The notes beneath the pieces are model-generated. The model saw nothing but the letters and a program-made list of their open reading frames with translations. It ran no database searches and was not told where the DNA came from. The position numbers were made by a program, and so were the translations under genes. This document shows, piece after piece, positions 10,756-24,498 of a stretch of 64,000 nucleotides of DNA (positions within the stretch are counted from its first letter, which is position 1; each line of letters starts with the position of its first letter). Source of the stretch: Pipra filicauda (lineage: Eukaryota; Chordata; Aves; Passeriformes; Pipridae); NCBI RefSeq assembly GCF_003945595.2, contig NW_024104510.1:248001-312000 (forward strand). Direction: 5' to 3'.

Positions 10756-13700
10756 GCACTCCTGCAGCAGATCAAAGTCCTTTGCTGTAAAGGAAGATGA
10801 CCTGCATTTTTATAGGGACCTCTAAAGCAAACCAGCTTTTAGGGGCTCAATGTAACTCGGATACTATTGATTCCAGGCTTCACTGAATGCATAAATGCAG
10901 CTGTTAACCTCACTTAAGGGGAGAGAGACTTACTTGCTGATGCAGGGATCTGTGTGCTGACGCACGGGAACTCTGTCGGGGCCGGCAGGTACAAAACTTT
11001 GGTAGCAAAGGGAAGGGCCTGAACACAATGAAGTTCCTGAGGCAGACTAGACCTTAAGTCTGGGGTGCAAATATTGTGTGTGACTTGCCTAGTAAGTAAA
11101 GTAGTATTTGTCAGGTCAAGGTTGCAATTCTAGGTGACAGACCTGAGTAGAGAGCAGGAGCCTGAGGGCTGCTACACACACTGACACAGGTTATTTGGCA
11201 TCACTTACTTTTGAGAGTTTTTCGTGATGCTTCTTTGTTTCTTCTCCTCCGTGATTTGGAGGCTTCCTGAGCTTCTCTCTACACTGGAACGAGCTTCCTG
11301 TTCTCAGTCAAACAGAGTGGCAAAGGCAAGATTTCCACCTCCTAGAGTGATGCCTGGAAGGGCTTGGAATAAACACAGTCCTGGAGTCCCTTTTTGATTG
11401 GTAGATGCCAGGAGAAGTCTTGGTGCCCTATTAGTTTTTCCAGTTTTTTTTCCCTGGCATACTTTTTTGCTAAACATCCTCAAGGAACTGGCAATAGTGT
11501 TGTAACATAATGAGTTTTCCTTCTGCAGTTTTCCAGGGAAGTTAGGAATGACTGTTCTGACAGAGGGAGAATAAGTGCATTTGTGCCTGCAAAACACTGT
11601 GGAAATGCAGCCTGAGATTGTAATGCAGGTAAAAAAATGTTATCCCTGTACTACCTGATAAAGTTTTAGTGGCTTTGGTTGAAATATTTAGAATTGACTT
11701 AAATCACCTACATTTCTTAGTGACAGATTTAAATGAGCGAATCGCTAATCCAATGCTAAATTGTACTGCTTTGATCAAGGATTAAACTGAGCTGGAATTG
11801 GCTTCTGGGACTAGAGCTTTGAAATGAACAACCAGAGAGAGACGTCGTTACTTGTCTTCAGTATTTTGGGACAGTGGATGTTTAAAGTACGTCCTCAGAA
11901 GATTGAGCAAAAATAAATGATGCCTAGGCACTTAGGTACCAGAATGAGCCCATTATGACTGGGCAGCAACCAAGGATGGAGGCTGGTATGAATTTATGCT
12001 AGTGAGTAATGAACTCTGCTGCATTTCTCTTTTGTAAATGCTCAAAAGCTCACTGTCTGTCTGTTGCATCATAGGAGATGATCAGGCCTGGTAAAAACAC
12101 TTGTTATTTGGCACTAAAAATTCCCACCACCTTTGTTTTGAAGAGAGACGGGAAGACAAAGGGACGAAGAGATCTACAGAGGGCTGTGTGAAAGAATGGC
12201 AGATACCCCAGCCTAGATACCTCTTTGTCCTCTGGTCCAGGTATTTATGTGACCCAGTGTCCCAAAAACATGTGCTCTGCCTGGATCTGCAGCTGAAGGC
12301 TTGCTGGATGTATTCTCCTTCTGCTAAAGTTAACTGGAATTTCATTGTAAGGTTATATGTTTAAATCTCAGTTATGGTGGATGCTGTTATGTTTGTGTAA
12401 CTTTAAACACCCTCATGGAAATAAGGATTGATCACCCTGTACTTATTGCTACTCTCTGCTTCAAAACAGACCCCTTCCCACAGGCTGGCACTTGCTAGGC
12501 AAGCTTTCCCCCAACTCTCTGCCTTCTGTGCTATTATCTTTTCCCTCCCTCAAACTCGGGCTGTTCCTGCCCAGCTAATCCCCTCACTTTGACGAGAAAT
12601 TCTCGCTGTCAGTCCTCTTGGATTCCTACTTTCCTTCTCTCCCTGAGCCCTTGAGCTTTTCCTGGCACGAGGAACATTCCCAGTTAATCCATCAGGCGTT
12701 CATCCAGTTGGCTGGGGGCAGGCAGCACTTCCCTGTCTCAGGTCTGGGCTGTCTTTGGCCAACATCAACCCCTTGAGCTGCAGGGCTACTCACTCCTCTT
12801 CAAGGACCCTTGATCCTCTGCAGAAGGTGCCACTGAAGACCCCAAGGAACAAACAGTCACTTGTCCAGTACAATAGTTAAGCTTCTCTCAGTATTAGAGT
12901 GTTTTTCCATTAGAAAAGCTAAACAATTTCAGCCTGGCCATGCCTGTCATTCAGCTGAGCTCAAACTGGACTTTTTGGAGAGAGGTGGTTGGTGGTTGCC
13001 TTTCCTGCTAGCTCCCAATTATGGCAACTAATCATCAGTATTTTATAAATAAGTAAACACAAGTGGTGGAGATGCTAAATAATTAACCAGATACATATGT
13101 TGGATTCAAAAGTAGCAAATGAGGCAATTTAAAGGTGTCCTCAGTGCTTCCTATGCTTTGCAAAGCCCACAGCCCAAGGGAAGAGATGCTCTGCAAGAGT
13201 TGGTGAGACCAGGAGCTGCCTGAGCAACCAGCAGCACACACTAAGAGGCCTGGACCCCACTGCTGTGGCAGAGGAAATGCTTGGTTACTTGGTTTGAGAC
13301 ACTCAAGCTTAAAACATGCTTATTTTTGTCCACTCTAGTTCCTCCTAGTGTGTGGTGTGAATTATGTAATAGAAGTAATTTTACTGTTCCTTTGTCAAAA
13401 GCTGTCATCTGGAACATGCCAAACATCACAATTTGTGAAAGAAAATACATGTTCTGCTTTCCTTTTACATACCTCTGTGTTTTTCAGCCTTTTAAGCTTC
13501 ACTGAGTCACGTCTACTACCTTCTTTTTTCGAGTAGATGCTTTCTCTTGCATTTTGTTCTTCCTATCTAGTGTTTGACTGGGAACTAAGAAAATAAGTAA
13601 GCAAAGAAAAACCACCCTGAAACCCCCAGGAATAAACTAGAGGAATATGTTCAGAAAAACTGTCAGATAGAGTGAGACTTGCAATAAAATTAATGGTTTT

Positions 13701-14744
13701 AAAACAGCAGCTTTTATAATGAGACCCAGATTTTCAACGACACCATGTTTGGGCATGTAGGCATCCTGACTTGTCCCTTAAACAGAAGTTACTGCATCCC
13801 ATTCAGTGTAGAAAGATGCTTGGTTTTATTTCTATGTTGTTGTTGAGAGCGGTGTCATTGAAATCAATCCCAGGAATTGGGAACATGCTCTTGTGCCACG
13901 TTGCCTTGTTTGCTGTGCGGCAGTATTGCGCTGTGAAGCCTCCTGGCTGTGTTTCATAGCAGGGAGTGTTGCTGCAATTGGGTTTCTGTCACAAAAAGAT
14001 TTGCTCACTGCAGAAAAACAAGAAATGTTTTGGACCTCTAGTTGACAAGGGGAAAAAAAAAAAAAAGGCAAAAAAAGGGCAAGCAGGTAAGCTGCTTCCA
14101 TCCTGTGGTGTGTTGCCAAGTCCAGAGCACTGCACAGCAACGTGTTGGAGTGAAAAGTCCTGTGGAGCTTCTACTCCTGGAGGAGACAGCCATTGTTATG
14201 ACTGCATTTATCCTCCAGGCCCAGAGTAACCAGTAAAAGAAAGCAGTTTTTATTTAGGAGATGGGCAAACCAGCACACAGAGAAGCCAGACTTCTCTCCA
14301 AAATGCAGCTGTGGTGCAGATGTTGAGCCCATGGTTTCAGAAACCTAAGGCTGAGCGCAATGTTATAGCCCTTGCTTGGCCACCTTTTCTTTAGGATGAT
14401 TGCTGCCTTCTAGGATTTATCCTCACCTGTGAGTTTCATAGCAGAAGACATCTTGGAGGCTGCTGCAGTGAATATTTATGGGGCTTTTCCTGCTGCAGCA
14501 ATGAAAACCAGGCAGTGGTGAACACAGGAAACTCCTTGAGCCCAAACGACTGAGCTGGCAGTGGCTGTGATTCCTCTTCTGTCAGTGTGGCAATGCTTCA
14601 GCCCTTTCCATATCTCATTAATAACTCATGATTGGACATATTTTATTTATGTCTCCAAATGAAGCTCATTTTTCAGCCTGATGTTGCAGTATCCCAGGTG
14701 ACTGTCACCTACTCTGAGTGCTGTGTGGCTCCTCCTTCCTCCAG
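10756..14744. other. intron-like stretch, no gene seen
   Basis: No supported exon. An A14 run occurs at 14053-14066. The frames across it, such as 13966-14229, read through that run and are low-complexity. The rest is ordinary CpG-poor sequence. Confidence 0.55.
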
Positions 14745-14771
14745 GCTCCAGCAGCGGATCCCTTAGGGGGG
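14745..14771 (+). other. possible 27-nt microexon
   Basis: A strong pyrimidine-rich acceptor (ctcctccttcctccag) is followed 27 nt later by a strong donor (GGG|GTAAGTG). In phase 1, the phase required by first exon A, the segment is open and would add SSGSLRG-like residues without disturbing the frame, since 27 is a multiple of three. In phase 2 it meets a TAG; in phase 0 it is open. No conservation or RNA evidence is available, and chance AG/GT pairs of this quality do occur in 64 kb (one at 2840-2859 is an example). Confidence 0.2.
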
Positions 14772-17700
14772 GTAAGTGAAGGAAAAAGGCCATTTGTAGC
14801 CCAGGGGCAGGTCACAAATTCTTGTGGGGGAGCCAGTGTGCAAGACAGTGTGTCAGAGGTGGTGTTAACCCTTCCTGCTGGAAAGGTACAGCATGTGCTG
14901 GTATCCTGGGGCAAATCCTGCCAGATCCCAGGTGTACTTTGTTGCAGGAGGAATGAAAGCCCACCCAGCCTTGCTGTGGATCCATTAAACAAGTGCAGTT
15001 GCGCTAGACCACGTGAAGAGGTGGATGTGTTATGCTGGGTCCTTTAGCTTGGCTAAAAGGAGTGATCTATCTCCTTGCACAGTGTGTTGGGAGGGGATCT
15101 GTAAAGGATCCCTCTCTTCACTTTGAACTCTGTTGCATGAACTAGTTACATCCCATCCTAGTCAGGGGAAGGAAAATAGCACCTGTGTGCCTCATCCTCG
15201 GGTCTAAGTCCTTGAAAAAAAATTCCATTGTTTTCTTTTAATATGGCTTTATAAAAACTTTTCTCTCAATGTGCTGTGTTGTGCATTTGAGGCTCACTGG
15301 GTCCGACATGCCGGAGTCGGGGTTGTATCCTTGCCCGGGCTGGCAGCCTAGTGCTGAACTCTTCTCCTCTTCTTGGTTTCACTCAGCTCCTGAGGGTTAT
15401 TGTAACCTACTTTTTTTTGTGAGCGATTTCCTTTCCTCTCTCTTCCAATTGCTCTTTTTGCTTTGCAGAGTATAGCCAGATTAATCATACAAAGCCATGG
15501 AAATCAACAGCAGTGTGTAATTCAGGGCTTGGTAACTGAGCAGGGAGGGGCACAGGGGAATGGCTGTGCTCCTTACAAAATCACCACATGATATATCAAT
15601 CCCCAAGACATATGTCTGCATTTCCTTTTTTTAACAATCTATTTCAAGAAACACAACCCCAAAAGGAAATTAAGTGCCTTTTCAAATAAATGGTCTGTCT
15701 TTGCAACCTATATGCCCTGTCTCATCTGAGTGCATTGGAGTGTAGTGGAACAGTCATGAGATAATGTTTTGTCCTCATACACACTCTTTTTGTCCACTGA
15801 GAAAACATGCGTGAGCAGAAAATGAATGCTTTGGGCATTTGTCCAGAATCCTGCAGTGGTTTGCATCATATGTTGCTGTGTCTGTGCTGCTTGGATAGAT
15901 CAGCACCCATTGCACTGGGGCCAACCACCAATTAAAGGAGTGATTATAAACCAACACCTGCTGAGGTGTCTTTCTGTGAGCATAATTTTCACCAAGGTAC
16001 CTCAGCCTAAACATGAAGTTACCAGAGGCTCAACTCTCTCTATGAGAAGATGTAGATTTTCTCTGCTGGCTGGCACGTAATTGAAAGGAAATATCAACCT
16101 TTTTCAGTCAAAGGCTTTGCATGTTACTCTTGTGTTTTTTCCCTCCTCTCTGCTTGTATGTATCTTGTTTTGCTTAAAATACATTTGCACATCTCTAGAA
16201 GTTTTGGGAAATTAGGAATGTAGCTATACCTCTGGCAGTGAGAAAGGCAGAGTCTTTCTCTCCATCTAATTTATTACCCAGTCTATTGCAACCATGTGAG
16301 TGGTCTAAGAAATGAAGGTAGTTGGGAGAGTCAGAACCCAGGGATCCACAGGATCTGTAGAATTTTGATGTACTTGCCATTAGAAGCTCCTTCCAGGGTC
16401 CAGGATGATCTCTCTAACCACAGTCAGACTAAAAAGAAAGAGCCATTTTCCTGAGAAATAGACAATGACTGGGTGGTCAGGACATTTGTGTGACCAGAGA
16501 GATCCCAGCTTAGATCCCTGGTGTGCCTGATTTAGATCTGCAGTTGGAATTGGCACCTCTGGTTATTTTAGGTTATCAACTATGACATGTAGATCTCCTG
16601 TATCATCACAGAAACAACAAAAAAAAGTTACGTTTCTGCAAGAAAAAAACTATTTCCCCACTCAGATCCACTGCCAGTGCAACAGGAAAAGCCCAGAGAT
16701 CTGAATTCAATAACACAGGTTTCTCTTCCTGAAATAATTCTTCCTCTGCCTGTGAGTGAGGGCTCCAAGCTGAGCATTGGATTATCCAATAACTGTTCAG
16801 TGATCCCAGCTGGAAAATAAAATAGTGTCCAGTTAGTTTACCTACCAGCTGCTATTCCCATGTATTAGCAATAGCCGTGGTCTTACATCCTAGAGATACT
16901 GGCAAGGTCTTTCTTCAACAAAATCATCCCCAACTGATTAAACAGGAAGAAATAACTCCTTTTTATTTCTATGATATGTAGCTGAACAGTCATAAAGATG
17001 AGGCCTTTCAGAAAGCAAGGAATTTAAATAGTAATAATACACTGTCTGTGTTCCTCCTGTAAAGCAAATGTTGCTTCCCTGAGCAGTTCATTTCTAATGC
17101 ATTTTCTTTCTTTGAATCTATTGTCATGTTTTTGATGAACTCCCTTGCTGCCCAGGAAGGAACTATTGCTTACAGTTTTGTCTTCGAGCAATGAACATAT
17201 AATAGATATTAAAATGACTCAAGAAAATCAGGTACCAGAGCGCCCGTATTTATACATTCCTTTCTGGGAAGAAAACACGGAGAAATAGAGGGGATAAACC
17301 AGACTGATTTGAACAACAAAAAGCAATTCTGGCATCCCTCACAGGGAAATTAAAATGATGGTGGTGTTTCTGATATATTTTTATTGGAAGACAGTTAAGA
17401 GCTGAGCTCTTGTGGAGCAGGTTCAGACTTCGTCTGTGGGTCTGTCTGGCTAAGGTGGTATCATTTGGCACAATGGAGCAGTCTGGTTTCAGGTTGCCAA
17501 CAGCACAGGAGACGTGCTGATGGTCAAATCCTCCATGGCCAGGTGTATCCTGATTTTGGGAACTTCACAGGGTGAAGTAAACCTCACACAACCCCTGACC
17601 CTGCCACATATCCATTTTACTGCTTGTTAATGCAAGTGGATTAGCCGCAGTCTTGAGCTCATGCTCCTGGTACTCCATAGGGACATAGCCAAGGAGAGAT

Positions 17701-20700
17701 CAAGAGGTTGGTCCTGTTCCCACTCCATCAGGTTGTAGCCATCAGGTGAAGTTCAACCCAAGGACAGAATATCATCAACCCTTAAATCCTGTCACAGCTA
17801 AGGGTCTCCAGAGGTGACTTTGGGTCACAGAAGGAAGTTTTTTCATGTGTGTGCCCCTCAGGTATGGGTCAGAGCCTCGATCCTCTCTGTTCGCTCCTTG
17901 GGGGCCCATTTCAGGTCCATGCTGAGTGTCCCCACCACTGCCCCAGGGAATGTGATTTAGAGCCATAATGCCTGGAGGGTGCCCAGTGCGAGCAATGGTT
18001 TGGGGTGGTGGGACCAGTGCTGGCTTTAGCCATGGTCCTGGTTGCCAGAACCCTGTCACACCCAGAGTATTTTCCAAAAAAACTCTTTATCTACTACTTT
18101 TACTGTAGCTTGGGGTAACATGATATTTTCTTTTTCCAACAGTTGCACCACTTTTTTCTCCTGCACATAAGCATCAAATGCTGTTTGCTGAATATTTCAC
18201 TCGCTCTTATTTGGGCTGAAGGTTTCTGTTACCACTGCCCCTTAGGGGACCAATTTAGCTGCACTGAACCAGTTTTGGTGTTCAACTTCTTCTTTTCAAA
18301 GAACTGCATTTACACATCAGTTGAACCCTTCATATGCTGGCATCTTCCACACTTCCAGCTCAATGAATGTTTAAAAATGATATGTCTATCCTCACACATA
18401 GATATGTCTCTGCCTTCGAAATGGTGGGGGGACATGAAAGTCATGCTGAGAAGCGAGGGAGATTTTGATGTAAGCAATGTCCCACCAGGGACACAACCTC
18501 ATTCCAGCTGAGTGAGGTTTTGTGCACAGAAATGCAAAATATTCAGCCCATGTATCATTAAAGTGTTGCAGCAAAGCCTCTCCAAGACAGTGAGCGCCTG
18601 AGTAAATTCTGCATTGCTGACCAAGTCTCAGCTCTCGGCCCCAACCTGCACTATGAGATTGGCTTTTGCAATGGCGAACGTGTCCTGCAGCATCCATTGT
18701 TCCCGGGGTTCTTGTCCCAAGTAAATCTTCACCCTGTTGTTTATCTTGTGGCTTTCGTACCTTGATGGACAAGCCTGCAAAATTCACTCTGTTCTCTTCC
18801 AGTCTTAGTAAGAGATGCAGGCAAAGGAAGTAATTTCATAGTCTGTTGTGTTTTTCTGATAAAATACACAGGATTAAAGATCTTTGGGTGCCCATAGGGA
18901 TTACACTTGGATATTGGGAATGCATTAAGCGTATGTACTGTTTTAGATTGTGACTTTCCTTAGTTTGACCAGAGTTGTGATGTTGATATCATGGTGGAGG
19001 AGAGAGAGCTTTGTGTTTTATTACAGGGAATTTTCAGAAGCATCATTCTGACTTCAACACGTGGGTCTTTTCATGAGGTTGGTGCCCTGCAATCACACAG
19101 ATACTGTAGCAAAGCCGATCTCACTGTCTCGTTTGAATCATCTTCCCTCAGCTGCATAGGAATCAACCTATTCAGACTTTATAGGAAAAAGATACCAGAG
19201 CCAAAACAAACTCCTGGAGAGGATCCCTGAAAGTGGTAGGTGCATATATCCTGCACTGAGTGTGCAAATACCCCTCAGGTCTATATATTCCTTCTGGGCC
19301 ATTGAGCAGGATCCTTATTTCCCTTCAGATTGCAGCATCTGAGTGATGGATGGCAGAACTCTGCCTATTGCCTGCCTATCAGTTTAACTTCTCAAAGCCC
19401 TTTTGGAAGCCATGGTGCTGTATAAGCAGAATATATAATTATTTAGAGTTTGTTTTCCTGTAGCTGTTGGCACAATGGAGCCCAGATGTTCTTTTTCACC
19501 CTAGTTGGCACAATCTTTTCTCACTGTAGTATGGAGAAAGCCTGATGAAAATAGCTCAAGGGACTATGATGCAAATGTTAGTACTTAAGATCTCCATCAC
19601 AAGCTGGAGTGACAGAGATCTGTGCTGGGTCTGATACATGGTGTGCTGGGGAGGGAGGTGATCTAATGCTGTGCTGAGTAGATTGTGTTTTACTAGTTGT
19701 GTTTTAGTATTAGTAGATTATAGCCTTGTAGCCTGCACATGGATACACTGTGTGCAGGGTAAATCAGAATGGTTCTGTGATCTGTCCTCAGCATGGCTGA
19801 CTAGACAGAGAATCCAAGAGAGGCATGCTCACGTATTTCCCTTCCTGTCTCGTGCACAGGCTGTTATCCCCGCCGGCTCCTGGACGCTGCTGCTCAGTTC
19901 TGCATAGTCAGACTCTGCTATTTAGGGATGGCACCGAAGCAGCATTATTTGTTTGTTTTTCCTGTTCCATATACACATCCTCCCCTCCCTTAAAGCCACA
20001 GAGAAAGTGGGGTGACACATGCAGAAGACCCCTGCACTGACCACCCAAAGCATGGGACACCTTGCTCCCCCAGTTCTTCCCCGTGCAAAACACAGCTCTG
20101 GACTGTTTCCATGCTTGGTGGCAAACGGGGTGTTAAACTGATCCTCAGCACGAGCCCAAGACATCAAGGGCTGGGATACATTTATTTGTGGTGTATCCTC
20201 TTGGCTTTGGTAGTCAAGTTATTAAAATAAGGCTTGTCAGCACACTGAAGAGGGTTGGGGGGGCTTTGCATCTTCCATGCGGTTTGATCCTGCTCAGCTC
20301 GTTAACACTCAGTTGCTTTTGTGATTAATTATTTAGTCTTCTCCCTTGGTACTGGGGTATAATAGCACAACCCCCATTTCTGCTGAGATTCACAGTTCTT
20401 TGCTTTTCCCTGCAAGCCTTTCACACCACCTCGAAGCTCAGAGCAAGGCAGTCCAGGCTGCAGCACTTAAAGAGCCCCGTCAGCCCCCGAGCTGCTGCTC
20501 GCCCTGTGGCACTGCCACGGCTGCCGGGCAAGGAGCAGGGCTCTGCCTGTGGGTGGCCAACAGTCCCAGCTCTTGCACGTACCAAAGTCAGCGAGGAGCA
20601 GTGGGAGTGCTGTCCCTGAGTGCTCTGTCCCTCCAGATACGGCCTCTCACCAGCGGGTTCTTGTGTAAGGGCTGGCATCGACTCCGGGTGCAGTCAGACA

Positions 20701-22429
20701 CAAGACTTGCAAATTGGAGACGAACTTGTCAGTAAAGAGACTTTATTTGGGGAGTCAGGCTCAGCAGCCCTCTTCCATTTCTCTTTTGGATGCATTTTGA
20801 ACAGCTTTCAGTTCAAGTTTTTGTAATCACCCAAGCGTTGCTTCTTCAGCCTTTTGTTTTTGGAGGTGTTGCTTGTTGCCTTGATTTGCCGTCTGTAGCC
20901 ATTTGTACAGAGAAGTTTGTCAGTTCTCTGCACAGAGCAGGGACTTATGCCCATGGTGGGGCAGGTGTGGGATGCTTCCTGAGTGTGCTGGTGTGTGTTC
21001 ACACATGGAATGTGTGTGGACAGGCGTAGGGTGAATCTGCCCAGTGGGTGCTGTGGTTGGTACTGGGGTTGTGTTTCAAAACAAGTGAGCTGAGAGCTTG
21101 CAACACCCAAACTGTCACCTGTTCTCTGGGGCCTCAGGGCCTTGGGCCATGTGCAACTGGTGGCCCAGGGAGGGCTGGCAGGTTCTCCCAGTACTGGAAA
21201 GCACCTTCTTCCTTCCCTAAATATCCTTTGCTGTGCTTCCTGTGTGAAGCTGCTGGATAAGGCGAGGCCTGGGGTCTGAATAATTAGCAAGGAATTAGCT
21301 GTGTTTTCTTCATGACACAGTCTCCCCACTTCCTCTGAAGCTTCTCCTTTCATCTCATGCCTCTGTGGCAAGTGCCTTGCACAGCCATGGGATGCGTGGG
21401 AGGCTCAGCCGAGGGGCAGGCAGGCACATCCCAGTGCAGAAGAGTCTGGAGCTGGTGCTTGTGGATGTGCCAGATGTGACTTGTAAGGTGAGAGTCTGTC
21501 CTTTGCCCTGCTCTGCTGCTGGACGAGCCACCCTTCCTTCAGATCCATAAAACAATGAAATGTCAGCTCCCCTTCCCACCAAAGGTGTTGGAAAAGCCAA
21601 TTACTTTATGCTTAGGAAGCTGATGAAGCATTAGTCTGTGTTTCTTTATGTTTTATAGCAGTCCATAAATTAAATGGAAACTCACAATGATCTGGAAGGG
21701 AGCCAGGAAGAGCAATTATTTGTCGGAAAGACAACATGACTAATGGTTTTGCTACATGTTAATTGAAAGCATTGAAAGTTTTAGCAAAGTAGCACCCGAA
21801 GGCAGCCAGTACTGAGTGTCTAGAGCAGACTACAGTGGGCTGCATCACTCACTCCTGTTCAGGAAGATCAGTAGTAACCAAAGTGGTTAATTGAAGACCA
21901 TCTTTAAATTTCCCCATAAAAGGTTATAATTTTGGAATGTCTCATCCCTGCCCGATCCACTGGGGATATTTTGGTTGACCTCCCAAGGCTGTACTTTGGT
22001 GTAAATCTGTGCAAAACCATCTTTGGGGCTGTGTATGCAGATGTGAAGTGCAGAACCATGGGGGTTCATACCCTCTGTGTCCACATGCCCTCACCATAAC
22101 ACTTCCAACACGCAGATCCAAGACCTCAGACACCTCCCAGATGGGCAGCAGTGGGTCCCTGTGAGCCCTGTCTGCCCACCACAGCGTGATGGGGACTGTC
22201 ACCATTGTGGTGCTGAGTGCCACCGAGGCCCTCCCTGTCCCTGGGGCCACATCCAGCTTGTGGGAAAGACTTCTCATTTCCAGTCAGGGAATTGTAGTGT
22301 GTGCCTCCACCTCCAGTGTCCATTAATAGCTCATAAGTAGCCCGCTGGGTCGGGGATGCCGAGGGTAACACGTAAGCTGGAAAGAATCCAGAGCGGAGGC
22401 TGGACTGGCTGCCCTGGCAATTAGGTCAT
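14772..22429. other. intron-like stretch, no gene seen
   Basis: No exon with both splice sites and a convincing peptide. The longest minus-strand frame (20808-21371, 187 codons) has no domain and an unstructured composition. A moderately GC-rich interval at 20450-20740 lacks the CpG density of an island. Confidence 0.55.
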
Positions 22430-23290
22430 AGTAAAAATAAAATCCATGCCCCAAACACCCATTTCTTTTTCAAACTCAACCAACTCTTGAAATTACATTT
22501 GGCTGCATCATACGTGTCGGTACACCAGGTATAGTTTTTCACAACACAACAGCATTTTAAGACCCCAGTATCATAACCATTGAGCCATATTGGTCATGTT
22601 GTTTATTAAGAGTTACCATTTCAAGGATTGGGTCTTAATATATAAGCTTCAATTTATACCACTGCTTAGTCTACCTAATGGTCATGGAACTATTCATGTT
22701 ACAGGGAAACTAATACATGTAATAACTTGTGGGATTCAGGCTGTCTATAAGAATATGTTTACCTTCTCATTTTTCAAGAAATTAGCAAAAAAAAAAAGAT
22801 AGTTCTGTAATAAAAGTAGGTGACCTAAGGAAATTTAAAATACTCATTATATACATCTTGGTAAAGTCTTACCTTCAAAATCATTAAATATCTGAAATTA
22901 TTTTATTTATATTATATTGTATTTTAAAATGCTTTATTATATTCTGTGGTGCCCTGAGCACCTTGACTTCATAAATAAAAGAATTATGTAGAGTCTTTGT
23001 AATATGAAAATTAATACTTAAATGCTTAGAGACATAAAAATTTCAGCAGATTTTCTAAGGCTAGTGATAAGGGTTCATAAACATGTTAATTTTTCCACTC
23101 TTAAAGATTTCAGGTGAATGGAGTAAAAGAGATGTTAACAAAACCTGTGCTCTTTTAATAAGAGACTGGAGTGTTTGGAGGGCAGTGTACCCAGCTGTTC
23201 TACTTCAGCACTCTAATACATCTCCAGACACTGCAATAGCAATAAAGCATGACAGGATTGTATAATAACTCTCTTTATCACTTTTTTTGG
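22430..23290. other. AT-rich patch
   Basis: Base composition drops to clearly AT-rich for about 860 bases between flanks of mixed composition. The patch holds an A11 run near 22788, 'ttatattatattg' near 22908 and an AATAAA near 22974. No coding frame, terminal repeats or target-site duplication was recognised. It could be an old insertion, a matrix-attachment-like region or simply local composition drift. Confidence 0.5.
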
Positions 23291-24223
23291 TAATATGAGG
23301 AGAGCATACAGCAACCATCTAACCTGTGCCCCCTTTCAGAGCCTGTGTCAACTTGGGGCAGTTATTGCAGAGGGCCACCATCCATTGTTTTAGTCTCTGA
23401 CTCACTTGAACTCCTCTGGGGGGTGGGGTGGTGCATGTAGTGTGTTTTGCTTCTTGGAAGGAACCGGGAGCAGGACACGCATGTGTGTCTGTCCCACGTA
23501 CCTGCCGGGAGAGGCTTCGGGCAGAGGGCAAAGCCAGTTTGATGCAAAGGCATATTCAATGTGCTCACCCCGGCTTCTCTCCTGAGCTGATCTCAAGTCC
23601 TTACCTGTGTTATTTAGGTGTTCTCGCCCTGGCTTTGCAACCTGGGGGATGAGGCAGGTAGAAAGCTCTGGGGTGGGAGCGCCTTAGTGCTTGGTTTATG
23701 GTGAGAGCCTGTTGCAGGGTGGGCATTGGTGCTCTCTCCAGCCTGGGGTCAGGTTTCCTGAGCCCTGGGCACGGTTGGTGGTACCAACCCTCCAGCTGGT
23801 GAGGCTCTGCACCGTGTACAGGAGGATCTGAACATCACCACAACATATTCCCTGGCAGGGGAACAACTCCGAAGTCTCAGTGGCCAAAGATTCGTCATAG
23901 GATAACGCTGCAGGCAGTCTCTGAATGGACAGCCCATTAGGCACACAGAAACTGTGGGTTCTTTTCCCCTTTGTGTAAATTTGCACATCTAATGATCACT
24001 TGGGTAGCAGACCCATAAAATTGCGTTGGATGGAGAGATTTCCAAAAGGATGCTACTTGACCTCTGCCTCCCACTCTTTCCGAAGCTTCTGGGTAGCCAG
24101 GAGGTGTCCCAGAAGAGGATAATTAGGCTTGTGCTATTTCAACTTCCTCTGATCCCTTGGAAAGAGTTAATTACAGTCTTCTCCCTCTTGCTCAAAGGTG
24201 GCTGGGTATTATTATCAGAGCTG

Positions 24224-24242
24224 TAATTATTCATGCTAATTG
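24224..24242 (+). promoter_or_regulatory. POU/homeodomain-type site cluster upstream of exon B
   Basis: TAATTATTCATGCTAATTG combines a TAATTA homeodomain core with CATGCTAAT, a good match to POU-III (BRN2-like) recognition sequences. It lies about 180 bases upstream of the exon B ATG, where a proximal promoter element would be expected. The assignment rests on motif matching only. Confidence 0.3.
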
Positions 24243-24264
24243 CTTATTTGGAGAGGGAGAGAGC

Positions 24265-24303
24265 ATGAGAGAGAGAAGCCCCAGACTCCCCATCAGTGGT
24301 TAG
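24265..24303 (+). promoter_or_regulatory. upstream ORF 1 in leader B
   Basis: ATG at 24265 opens twelve codons and stops at TAG 24301-24303, well before the first in-frame start of exon B. A second uORF of five codons (ATG 24372, TGA ending 24389) follows. Whether either lies in the mRNA depends on the unknown transcription start. Confidence 0.35.
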
Positions 24304-24419
24304 CAGAGCAGACCAGGTGCACTTTGCGCAGGCTGGACGGAGGTGGTGCTGGGGCTGGAAGGAGGTTGGGGATGCTGGAGTGCTTGTGAGCGAGCCGTGG
24401 AGCAGAGCTGGTCCTGCTA

Positions 24420-24498
24420 ATGCTGCCACCTCCTCCGGGACTGAGGAAAAGGAGCATGCACTTCTTGCAGACCTTCCTCCGGTGGAGGGCACTCCGAG
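24420..24498 (+). CDS. candidate alternative first coding exon B (partial CDS)
   Basis: The frame runs from ATG 24420 to a donor at 24499 (CCGAG|GTAATT), 26 codons plus one base, again phase 1 with a final G. Two starts are possible. The first gives a proline-rich lead-in (MLPPPPGLRKRS). The second, at 24456, has A at -3 and gives MHFLQTFLRWRALR. The second has the better initiation context and resembles exon A in being short, basic and Trp/Arg-rich after a hydrophobic start. There is no strong CpG island here, so this would be a tissue-restricted promoter if real. Peptide, phase and strand fit exons A and C, but no similarity search was possible. A chance ATG-to-donor frame cannot be excluded. 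Confidence 0.35.

Noticed and set aside
20808..21371. 187-codon minus-strand frame
   Set aside because: Unstructured, low-information peptide overlapping several equally open frames on the other strand.
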